From UMGS1502 sp045545435 (GTDB lineage Bacteria; Actinomycetota; Coriobacteriia; Coriobacteriales; Eggerthellaceae): a stretch of 5,789 nucleotides of DNA. Within the stretch, counting starts at the first letter, position 1, and every line of letters starts with the position of its first letter. The translations under genes and the position numbers were made by a program. Where the stretch lies: positions 1 through 5,789 of the forward strand of contig JAZQAV010000028.1 of NCBI GenBank assembly GCA_045545435.1, in the 5' to 3' direction. Of this stretch, positions 1-5,744 are shown piece after piece. Below the pieces are notes generated by a model, which was not told the origin of the DNA, made no database searches, and worked only from the letters and a program-made list of their open reading frames with translations.

Positions 1-1
1 G

Positions 2-598
2 AACCAGAACATGAATCGCGCCCTTGATGAACTGCGCACGTCCTATGAGCAAGCAGCAGTAACAACGGCTTCAAACGAAACCGCTTCTAGCTCTTCCGCC
101 GAAAGCGCTGAATCCGCTTCCTCCAGTGGAAGCGCTGCGGCGACCGCCACCAGCAGCAACGTTTTCGTGGGCACCTGGACGGGAACGCACACGGGAACCA
201 TGTCCCAAGAGAGCAGCTATCGTTGCTACGGCGGCCAGGAAAATCCTATCGAGATAACCATTCAGTCGGTCGATAACAACGGAAGAATGAAGGTAGACGT
301 CAAGCTGTGCTACCACGGTCATTCAGGTCGCGACCTTAACCGCGATGTTGCAGCATCCGAAGGTGATGTGATAGTCGAGCGCACCGGGCTTACCGCCACC
401 CTTGTCAATGACGAATTCGTGTTGAACCTTGGCTCCCCTGAATCCAGTACCGAGAACATGATCGAGATAACGGGCAAACTTGATACGCAGTATTCCAATG
501 CCGTTAAACTCCAGGTTGAGATGCGATGCCATTATCCCAAGGAGAACTCCGCTTACATACAGGATACTTTCTCGTTGAGCAAGCAGAGCAACGCGTAG
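2..598 (+). CDS. 5'-truncated protein with Ser-rich linker and exported-type C-terminal domain shared with the neighbouring kinase
   Basis: The reading frame is open to the left edge and no ribosome binding site precedes the ATG at 11, so the gene very probably starts outside the window. Numbering from that Met: residues 1-17 look helical, and 20-50 are a Ala/Ser/Glu/Thr-rich linker. Residues 51-195 form a beta-rich domain with a GTWTG start, C72, C100, a YHGHS motif at 101-105, GLTATL at 126-131, FVLNL at 136-140 and C173. This domain aligns with residues 593-723 of the kinase encoded convergently next door. From C72 to L140 it aligns without gaps, with 32 of 69 residues identical. By analogy with the kinase and the other genes here, the missing N-terminus could carry a zinc ribbon and membrane helix, placing the domain outside the cell; that is inference. 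I cannot assign the domain to a named family, and its function is unknown. The gene ends in TAG and is followed by a strong hairpin terminator. Confidence 0.85.
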   Translation, partial: NQNMNRALDELRTSYEQAAVTTASNETASSSSAESAESASSSGSAAATATSSNVFVGTWTGTHTGTMSQESSYRCYGGQENPIEITIQSVDNNGRMKVDVKLCYHGHSGRDLNRDVAASEGDVIVERTGLTATLVNDEFVLNLGSPESSTENMIEITGKLDTQYSNAVKLQVEMRCHYPKENSAYIQDTFSLSKQSNA

Positions 599-627
599 CG
601 TAATGTAAGGTAGCTGGTGTTTAGTAA

Positions 628-662
628 ATTCGCACAGCTCAGGCAAGCTGTGCGAATCTTTT
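628..662 (+). terminator. Rho-independent terminator of the left-edge gene, possibly serving both strands
   Basis: A perfect 12-bp stem pairs 628-639 (attcgcacagct) with 646-657, with a 6-nt loop, and is followed by CTTTT at 658-662. It begins 29 bp after the stop of the plus-strand gene. It also lies beyond the stop of the convergent kinase gene, where the minus-strand tail is poorer in T, so it may act weakly in that direction too. Confidence 0.85.
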
Positions 663-703
663 AAAGCAACGCACCGTGTAGGAAAGCTTTTACAGCTTGA
701 GAT

Positions 704-2875
704 TTATGAAACCTCGAGCGCGAAGACGTCGGTTGTGGCATTGCCGTTGCAATAGCTGGTAACCTGCGCTTCCATGGCGCCCTCGCTGTCGATTGCGCAG
801 GCTATTTCCAAGCGCGAATCTTTACCCGCAACGTCGCTTTCATCCAGGTTCAAGGTAAACCGTCCCGATGATAACGTGGCGGTTAATCCGCGATACGACT
901 GCACCACATCGGCCGCGGATCCATCGATATCGCTTGTTTGCTGGCGACGACTATGACCATGGTACATTACCGTTACGTCGCAGGTAATTTTGCCAGTATC
1001 CGAAACATCGGTAATCGTGATTTCCAGAGGATGCTCCGAAGCTCCGAAGCACGCATAACTTTGGGATGTCTCTTTAAACGTAGCCGTCCAGCGTCCTACG
1101 GGATGCTTGGCAATGTCTTCGAGGGCAACCGTGGATGCTTTTGTGCCAGAAGATACGTTTGATCCTTGAGCAGCAGCAACGCTTGACCCGCTAGGATCAG
1201 AAGACGCATTGCCCGATGACAAAATGCCTTGCGACAGGGCAAATCCGGCATAGGCGCCTACACCGAGCAATCCCGCTAAAGCAAGAGCCACAACCGCTTT
1301 GCGCCCTCGGTTTGAAGCTTTCGTTTGCGGTTTAACAGCGCCTCTCGCCTGCGATCGTTTAGAAGAGCGCACCGATTGAACGTTGTTGTTTGGCGCTGCA
1401 TAGGAGCCCATAGGGGCGGTTTGCCCAATAGCTGGATAAGCGTTCCCGACTCCTTGTGTGGCAAGACGAACCAAAGGCTTTCCGCATGAAGAGCATATGC
1501 GCGCTTGCGCGGAATTGGGCTTTCCACATGAGAGGCAATAGACAACATTTGATGGGGTAGAGGCGCCGTTGTTTTGTTGAGCGACTCCGCCACGCTGCGC
1601 ATAGGTGGCACGCGAAGACGTCGTCTGAGCGACAGCGCGAGTGTTACCCTGCGGTTGCCCCGTCGGCACCGGAGATCTTTTGTTGCTTGCACCTTGCTGC
1701 TGCCCGTTTGCGCGCACGCGGGAGAGCGGGTTCGACATGTCAATTTTAATGTCCGACTGCGCATCAACATCGAAAGCCGATTTATCGAGCTCCAAAGGCT
1801 TCAACCCGCGCGACAATCGCTCCCTGTTGGTTTGATATTGATCCACATAGTAGTCAAGCATTCGATAAAGCGCATACGAGCTGGGCCTATCGCTTTGCAG
1901 CGGCTGAATTCCCTGCATGATGATGTTAGCCAATTCGCGCTCGATGGTCCCTTGCGCAAAACCGCAATCTTGCGGCTTCTTTTCCATCTTCAGCAAGAAT
2001 TCGGAGTAGTATCCATTTTCGCCTGAAAGATCGAATGGCTTTTTGCCGCAAAGAAGGAAATACAAAACGGAGCAGGCCGCATACACGTCAATTTTGGTTG
2101 ACATGCGAAGCTCCGCAAGATTTGGCAGGTCGTTCGTGAGCATCTCCGGCGGTGCGTAATCGGCGGTAGCACCACGCAATATATTGGTATAAACCGTAAA
2201 AGAGCCGTCGGTTTGCCGCATAGTTGCCGCCGAACCAAAATCGATGAAGCACAAATCGAATGCGCCTTCTTTTGCCTGCTGCTCGAGCGATTTCTCATGA
2301 GTGCGCACCATGATGTTGGCGGGGGAGATGTCCCGGTGCACGAACAGTTCGGTTTGATACTCAAGACGTGAAAGCAAATGGAAAATGTCTCTGCCAATGC
2401 GCGCTACGGTGAGAGCACCCATGCGCGTACCGCTCGCATCTACCGAAAGCTCCGAAATCGCGTTCGAAAGCGAAACGCCCTCCACCCATTCCATCACGAT
2501 GGCTGGCGTACCTTCCACCAAACCGTAGGCATGAACTTTTACGAACCCGCGAAAGCTGCTGAGCTTGCAAAGCGTTTCATACTCTTCGCGAAACGCGCGC
2601 GTACGGCTTGATAGCTCGCGCTCGTACGTTTCGTCGGTCACGAAATTCGAACGCTCGGGCAAGAGCATTTTCTTGAGCGCCAGAGAGTCACCCTTTACCG
2701 TGTAGACATGAAAGATTTGCCCGAAACCACCGTGACCGCGTTCGTTCCCGTCTACCAACAGCGTCGCAAAGTTTCGGATTAGCTTTTCCGTAGGAATAGA
2801 AAACGGAAACTCAATTTCATCGACTTTTATAATCTTGCGCTGTTGTTGCATTGTGCTGTTTTCGATGTGTTCCAC
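704..2875 (-). CDS. Membrane-anchored Ser/Thr protein kinase with zinc ribbon and exported C-terminal domain
   Basis: This is a 723-aa protein kinase predicted to transfer phosphate from ATP to Ser/Thr of cytosolic proteins. The kinase domain spans about 30-345. Its Gly-rich loop is GHGGFG at 47-52, the ATP lysine is K68 (LALKK), and the helix-C Glu is probably E98 or a neighbour. The catalytic loop is HRDISPAN at 180-187, DFG is at 212-214, the APE equivalent is APPE at 241-244, and R330 is the late conserved Arg. S184 sits where most kinases have Lys. A Gln/Ser/Arg/Pro-rich linker (about 380-445) leads to a zinc ribbon (C447, C450, C461, C464). A basic stretch (503-526) precedes one membrane helix (about 527-549), which predicts the N-terminus inside. 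After a Ser/Gly linker comes an exported domain (about 590-723) with C609, YHGHS at 638-642, GLTATL at 663-668 and C709. That domain is homologous to the domain of the convergent left gene. The start is GTG at 2875, with AAGGCGG 11 nt upstream; the ATG at 2851 lacks a ribosome binding site. PknB-type kinases share the layout, but no PASTA repeats are seen. Substrate and ligand are unknown. Confidence 0.95.
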   Translation of the reverse strand: MEHIENSTMQQQRKIIKVDEIEFPFSIPTEKLIRNFATLLVDGNERGHGGFGQIFHVYTVKGDSLALKKMLLPERSNFVTDETYERELSSRTRAFREEYETLCKLSSFRGFVKVHAYGLVEGTPAIVMEWVEGVSLSNAISELSVDASGTRMGALTVARIGRDIFHLLSRLEYQTELFVHRDISPANIMVRTHEKSLEQQAKEGAFDLCFIDFGSAATMRQTDGSFTVYTNILRGATADYAPPEMLTNDLPNLAELRMSTKIDVYAACSVLYFLLCGKKPFDLSGENGYYSEFLLKMEKKPQDCGFAQGTIERELANIIMQGIQPLQSDRPSSYALYRMLDYYVDQYQTNRERLSRGLKPLELDKSAFDVDAQSDIKIDMSNPLSRVRANGQQQGASNKRSPVPTGQPQGNTRAVAQTTSSRATYAQRGGVAQQNNGASTPSNVVYCLSCGKPNSAQARICSSCGKPLVRLATQGVGNAYPAIGQTAPMGSYAAPNNNVQSVRSSKRSQARGAVKPQTKASNRGRKAVVALALAGLLGVGAYAGFALSQGILSSGNASSDPSGSSVAAAQGSNVSSGTKASTVALEDIAKHPVGRWTATFKETSQSYACFGASEHPLEITITDVSDTGKITCDVTVMYHGHSRRQQTSDIDGSAADVVQSYRGLTATLSSGRFTLNLDESDVAGKDSRLEIACAIDSEGAMEAQVTSYCNGNATTDVFALEVS

Positions 2876-2886
2876 GAGATGCCATG

Positions 2887-2893
2887 CCGCCTT
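2887..2893 (-). promoter_or_regulatory. Ribosome binding site deciding the kinase GTG start
   Basis: On the minus strand this reads AAGGCGG, 11 nt before the GTG at 2875-2873. The in-frame ATG at 2851-2849 (residue 9) is preceded by an A/C-rich stretch with no purine-rich box, so the GTG is preferred. The spacing is somewhat long, leaving some doubt. Confidence 0.5.
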
Positions 2894-2936
2894 GCTTACA
2901 TCTTGTTGGGCCCAAATATCTAGAACTAAATTTTAA

Positions 2937-2963
2937 AACATATTGCGATGTCATAATCGTCAA
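2937..2963 (-). promoter_or_regulatory. Candidate promoter of the kinase gene
   Basis: On the minus strand a TTGACG -35-like hexamer (2963-2958) is followed after 15 nt by TATGTT (2942-2937). The -35 match is good, but the spacing is short and the -10 match is only fair. An alternative AT-rich -10 (TAAAAT, about 2936-2931) lies slightly downstream. The region is the AT-richest stretch between the divergent genes, which supports a promoter here but not the exact hexamers. Confidence 0.3.
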
Positions 2964-2987
2964 AGTAAGAGTTTTGAACTTTTACTT
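2963..2987. repeat. Imperfect 25-bp dyad in the divergent promoter region
   Basis: The 11-bp left arm (2963-2973, aagtaagagtt) pairs with the right arm (2977-2987, aacttttactt) across a 3-nt centre, with one mismatched or G-T position. The dyad abuts the candidate -35 of the kinase promoter. It lies about 45 bp upstream of the candidate -10 of the plus-strand gene, so it is placed like an operator for a regulator acting on either gene. No regulator gene is in the window, and the role is inferred. Confidence 0.35.
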
Positions 2988-3000
2988 CTCATTCAAATTT

Positions 3001-3010
3001 GTTGCGCAAC
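3001..3010. repeat. GTTGCGCAAC palindrome, copy 1
   Basis: This is a perfect 10-bp palindrome in the divergent intergenic region. It ends 21 nt before the candidate -10 box of the coiled-coil zinc-ribbon gene, roughly where a -35 element or upstream regulator site would be. The same 10 bp recur at 4625-4634, between the next two genes. Function as a binding site is inferred only from this recurrence. Confidence 0.35.
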
Positions 3011-3031
3011 CACAACAACGCATCGGTGTTC

Positions 3032-3037
3032 TATACT
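3032..3037 (+). promoter_or_regulatory. Candidate -10 box of the coiled-coil zinc-ribbon gene
   Basis: TATACT matches the consensus -10 at five of six positions and lies 72 nt before the ATG at 3110. No convincing -35 hexamer is seen 15-18 nt upstream. A TCTATACT followed by AGCAT is also found upstream of the gene at 4792. Confidence 0.35.
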
Positions 3038-3109
3038 GTGAGCATACCAAAAGCGGTAGACAATACACCACGTGAGCGCATGAGCCACGAACGTTGAAAG
3101 GCAGAGATC

Positions 3110-3595
3110 ATGGGATTCTTGTATAACGTTTCGAGGACCATCAACAAGGGAACGGCAGCTGGCGAGCGCACCTTGCGCGCCACGCAACTGCGCAAACAAC
3201 TGAGCGACCTCACGAAACAGCGCCAAAACCTTGCCGCGCAATTAGGCGCAACGCTGTATGAGCAAACACGGGAAATGCCTGAGTTTACTTCCGGCCGCGA
3301 ATCTCTGTACAACGGCATTGCGAACATCGACACGCAAAAAATCGCCATTGAAGCAGAAATCGCGCAACTTGAGCAGGCCGCCGTCGATTCTGCCACCCTT
3401 ACCTGCCCGCGTTGCGGCGCGCGCGTTGAGGGAACCGATGCATTCTGCAGCGGCTGCGGAATGTCCATTGCTGATATCAAGGCAAGCTACGCGCAGCCTG
3501 CACCAGCGGCAGCACCTGCTGCAACGTGCCCCAGTTGCGGAGCGCCCATTAATGCGGGTGACGCGTTCTGCATGGCATGCGGCCAAAAGCTGTAA
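3110..3595 (+). CDS. Soluble coiled-coil protein with tandem C-terminal zinc ribbons
   Basis: This 161-aa protein has no membrane helix and is predicted to be cytosolic. Residues about 20-55 and 70-95 are rich in Gln, Leu, Lys, Glu and Ala with coiled-coil-like spacing, separated by a break around PEFTSGRES (57-65). Two short zinc ribbons follow, with C99/C102 paired to C113/C116 and C140/C143 paired to C154/C157. An Ala/Pro/Tyr linker (about 126-138) joins them. Each follows the CPxCG...FCxxCG pattern of the small zinc-ribbon families common in bacterial proteins of unknown function. The start is well supported by GAAAGG at 3096-3101, 8 nt before the ATG. It is the first gene of the plus-strand group and lies divergent to the kinase. 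It is probably co-transcribed with the next gene, 50 bp on. The coiled coil suggests oligomerisation or partner binding, with the ribbons serving as protein or nucleic-acid contacts. No specific function can be assigned. Confidence 0.9.
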   Translation: MGFLYNVSRTINKGTAAGERTLRATQLRKQLSDLTKQRQNLAAQLGATLYEQTREMPEFTSGRESLYNGIANIDTQKIAIEAEIAQLEQAAVDSATLTCPRCGARVEGTDAFCSGCGMSIADIKASYAQPAPAAAPAATCPSCGAPINAGDAFCMACGQKL

Positions 3596-3629
3596 GCACT
3601 TAAGCGAACCGCAACAATCAATCTAATCT

Positions 3630-3635
3630 GGAAGG
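3630..3635 (+). promoter_or_regulatory. Ribosome binding site fixing the start at ATG 3646
   Basis: GGAAGG at 3630-3635 leaves 10 nt to the ATG at 3646 but only 1 nt to the upstream in-frame GTG at 3637, which is too close for initiation. The start giving MAKFCTRCG is therefore preferred. It also puts the zinc ribbon at the extreme N-terminus, as in the gene at 4792. Confidence 0.75.
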
Positions 3636-3645
3636 TGTGCCAGAC

Positions 3646-4623
3646 ATGGCTAAGTTTTGTACGCGCTGCGGAGCCCCGCTTGAAGAGGGGATGCGCTTTT
3701 GCACGAAATGCGGATCGCCTGTTGGCCAGGCTGCCGGACGCGACACGTCGGGCATCGACCGCATGGTAAACGAGGTGCCGTCCTCATCTGAAACCGCTCA
3801 ATACCGTGCGGCGTCGGAAACAAAAATCGCCATGAATGCGCCAGCTCAAACGGCGCCAACCATGCAAATGCCCGCCGCTAACCCCCAAACGCAGGCTCCT
3901 GCGTACGCTGCGCAACCCACCTATAACTTCACCGAACAGAACAAGCCCGCAGCACGTAGTGGTCTTTCCGGTGTTGCAAAAGCTGGTATTGCAGCTGGTG
4001 TCATTGTTAACATTGGCGCTTTAGCGGCAATTCTCATTGTCATGCATCCTTGGGATCAAAGCTCACCTGCATCAGCTTCAAGTTCAGCAAATGCATCCGC
4101 GCAAAGCTCCAGCGAGCGATCATCCGCGTCGAGCGCATCATCTAGCGCGAGCAGCTCCGACACCAGTACACCTCGTTCAGAAAGCAGCACTTCGACGCTC
4201 AGTGACAGCGAGGCGAAGGCAACGCTTTCCACCACGCTCAGCCAGATTGACGCCTTCAACACGCGCGTCGCAAATATTGCTACCGATTACAATGCGCATA
4301 TTTTGGGAAGCTCTACCGAGCGTCAAAATGGCTACAACAACGCGACCGCTCTCATGCAGGAGATAGATACGCTGCGCACATCCATCAAAGCACTTTCAAT
4401 ACCCACGAATTCACGCTACTTTGAAGCCTGGTCTTTGGAATGCCGTCTGCTTGACGATCTGTACAATCGCATTTACGTCATGCAAAAAGGATGGGAACGC
4501 TCACTGAATTCCAATGACGCCGATTACATCAACGAATACATTGCGGCCGATAACGTCAATGGAATCAATCGCTATAAAAGCGATTACGACGAAACGCGAC
4601 CCAAAGTTTCAATCCCCAATTAA
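3646..4623 (+). CDS. Zinc-ribbon membrane protein with Ser-rich linker and helical exported domain
   Basis: This is a 325-aa single-pass protein. An N-terminal zinc ribbon (C5, C8, C19, C22) is followed by a Pro/Ala/Gln/Thr-rich cytosolic linker (about 30-100) and one hydrophobic helix (about 112-133). Basic residues K100, R104 and K112 lie before that helix, which predicts the N-terminus inside. Outside lies a striking low-complexity segment (about 139-190) dominated by Ser with Ala and Thr, then a mostly helical domain (about 190-325). The exported domain has one Cys (C266), so it cannot form an internal disulfide. The linker probably acts as a spacer in the cell envelope and could be glycosylated; that is inference. 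The gene lies 50 bp after the coiled-coil zinc-ribbon gene and has no obvious promoter of its own, suggesting an operon. It resembles the kinase and the next gene in plan but not in the sequence of its exported domain. I do not recognise that domain. Confidence 0.9.
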   Translation: MAKFCTRCGAPLEEGMRFCTKCGSPVGQAAGRDTSGIDRMVNEVPSSSETAQYRAASETKIAMNAPAQTAPTMQMPAANPQTQAPAYAAQPTYNFTEQNKPAARSGLSGVAKAGIAAGVIVNIGALAAILIVMHPWDQSSPASASSSANASAQSSSERSSASSASSSASSSDTSTPRSESSTSTLSDSEAKATLSTTLSQIDAFNTRVANIATDYNAHILGSSTERQNGYNNATALMQEIDTLRTSIKALSIPTNSRYFEAWSLECRLLDDLYNRIYVMQKGWERSLNSNDADYINEYIAADNVNGINRYKSDYDETRPKVSIPN

Positions 4624-4636
4624 TGTTGCGCAACAT
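4623..4636. repeat. ATGTTGCGCAACAT palindrome, copy 2 of GTTGCGCAAC
   Basis: This perfect 14-bp palindrome overlaps the last base of the upstream stop codon and contains the same 10-bp core as 3001-3010. It could fold as a 5-bp stem with a GCGC loop, but no T-run follows, so it is a poor terminator. Recurrence in two intergenic regions of one cluster hints at a shared protein-binding site. Confidence 0.35.
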
Positions 4637-4752
4637 ATTTCGCAATGCGTTCACTACTATGTAATCAACGGAAAGCCGCAAGCCAAGTTCCAAATGCAAG
4701 ATAAATCATCAGGCATCAAAGATTTGGCAGCGCGCAAATGTGATAGTTGCTC

Positions 4753-4758
4753 TATACT
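4753..4758 (+). promoter_or_regulatory. Candidate -10 box of the last zinc-ribbon gene
   Basis: TATACT within GCTCTATACT lies 33 nt before the ATG at 4792, implying a short leader. As for the box at 3032, no good -35 is spaced correctly; the nearest TTGGCA (4724-4729) is 23 nt away. The 168-bp gap upstream supports an independent promoter here. Confidence 0.35.
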
Positions 4759-4791
4759 AAAAGTTAGCATGCAAGCGAGAAAGGATTCATC

Positions 4792-5655
4792 ATGTTCTGT
4801 CCTAAATGCGGTGCTCAAAACGACGATAACGCCACATTCTGTGGCGAGTGTGGCGCAAGCCTCGCAAAGGCACCCCAACCTCAACCGGCGCCTGCTCCGC
4901 AGGCCGCACCAGCCGCCGCTCCGTTCAACCCTGCACCCGCGGGCAACAAAAAGCCGGGTATGCTCAACGTTAAGTTGATCGCCATTGTAGCGGTTGCCGT
5001 AGTTGCACTGATCATTGCTGCGGTCGTCATTATTCCCAACGCGCTCAATGGCGGCGATGCCGGAAAGCTTAAGATCGACAACCTGCTCAACGACAACAGC
5101 ACCCGTGTTTACAACACGATCAACGGCTCCGAGACCGCAAAGTACTCGGGTTCCACGGTTTACGTCAGCAACAAAGAATTTGCCGCACTTCTTAAGCAGT
5201 ACAACGACAATGACCTTGATTACGAAGAGTTTGCTGAGGAAATTTCCAAACTCAACAAGGAATGCTGGTTCTATCGCGTTCTCGACAAGAAGGGCGAAGA
5301 GCTTGCCAAGAGCGGCATCAAAGACGGCAAGGATGTCTCTGCAGTTAACGCTGTTGCGTTTGTAGTTAACGCCAACATGAGCGCTGAGCAAGTTGCCAAA
5401 GAAGTACAGCGCTTCGTTGCACTTGACAAGCTTGCAGTTGTTTCGTCTTCCTCCGGCTACTACAGCGGCGCCGGTTACGGCAAATCCACCCTCGTTGAAT
5501 TCAGCTGCTCCGAGATGGAAAGCGACGTATACGTCATCAGCATCCGCGCTTACTCTCTGAATGAGTACCGTGATATCGACGAAGAGCTTGACGACCTTAA
5601 GAAGGAGCTGGAAGACCTCAATACCTCCGAGTACAAAGATTACTACGTCAAGTAA
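4792..5655 (+). CDS. Zinc-ribbon membrane protein with Tyr- and acid-rich exported domain
   Basis: This is a 287-aa single-pass protein. The N-terminal zinc ribbon uses C3, C6, C17 and C20 and is followed by a Pro/Ala/Gln-rich linker (about 26-50). A strongly hydrophobic helix (about 60-82) has K53, K54 and K61 on its N-terminal side, which places the ribbon inside and the rest outside. The exported part (about 90-287) is mixed alpha/beta. It has an acidic segment around 137-152, two cysteines (C158 and C239) that could pair, a Tyr/Gly-rich patch at 222-230 and a charged, probably coiled-coil tail (about 258-287). Initiation is well supported by GAGAAAGGA at 4777-4785, 6 nt before the ATG. 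The gene is separated from its upstream neighbour by 168 bp and has its own candidate -10 box; a strong terminator follows. I cannot assign the exported domain to a known family, and its function is unknown. Confidence 0.92.
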   Translation: MFCPKCGAQNDDNATFCGECGASLAKAPQPQPAPAPQAAPAAAPFNPAPAGNKKPGMLNVKLIAIVAVAVVALIIAAVVIIPNALNGGDAGKLKIDNLLNDNSTRVYNTINGSETAKYSGSTVYVSNKEFAALLKQYNDNDLDYEEFAEEISKLNKECWFYRVLDKKGEELAKSGIKDGKDVSAVNAVAFVVNANMSAEQVAKEVQRFVALDKLAVVSSSSGYYSGAGYGKSTLVEFSCSEMESDVYVISIRAYSLNEYRDIDEELDDLKKELEDLNTSEYKDYYVK

Positions 5656-5711
5656 TTAGCGCACCTTGCACAAAGCGGCAATCGAAACAACGTGCCGCAT
5701 GAGCCAGAACA

Positions 5712-5744
5712 AAAAGTGCCGCTCCTATTTGGAGCGGCACTTTT
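5712..5744 (+). terminator. Rho-independent terminator closing the plus-strand group
   Basis: A perfect 14-bp stem pairs 5712-5725 (aaaagtgccgctcc) with 5731-5744 around a 5-nt loop. The 3' arm ends in TTTT and runs into ATTATTAT. The A-run on the 5' side means it could also stop transcription entering from the right on the other strand. It starts 57 bp after the stop codon. The bases beyond 5745 show no identifiable gene. Confidence 0.9.

Noticed and set aside
684..698. Short hairpin (5-bp stem) just after the kinase stop
   Set aside because: The stem is too short and no T-run follows on the minus strand. The 12-bp hairpin at 628-657 is the credible terminator.
1276..1770. A 164-codon minus-strand open frame inside the kinase gene
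   Set aside because: It overlaps the kinase linker and zinc-ribbon region in another frame, and its product is Arg/Leu-rich without domain features, as expected of a shifted reading of a real gene.
1574..2026. A 150-codon plus-strand open frame antisense to the kinase
   Set aside because: It is complementary to the kinase coding region, has an Arg-rich product typical of antisense frames, and shows no supported start site.
3637..3645. GTG at 3637 as the start of the zinc-ribbon membrane protein
   Set aside because: It lies only 1 nt after the GGAAGG ribosome binding site; the ATG at 3646 has normal spacing.
4514..4978. A 154-codon plus-strand frame spanning the gap between the last two genes
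   Set aside because: It overlaps the ends of both well-supported genes in another frame, and no ribosome binding site or domain supports it. The gap itself is better read as a promoter region.
5206..5241. EF-hand-like acidic loop (D139, D141, D143, E150) in the last protein
   Set aside because: Positions 1, 3, 5 and 12 fit, but the Gly at position 6 is Tyr and the hydrophobic residue at 8 is Glu. Only one such loop is present, so calcium binding is not supported.
4657..5391. A 244-codon open frame on the minus strand opposite the last gene
   Set aside because: It lies almost wholly antisense to a gene with a strong ribosome binding site, zinc ribbon and membrane helix. It has no recognisable domain of its own and crosses the candidate promoter at 4753.
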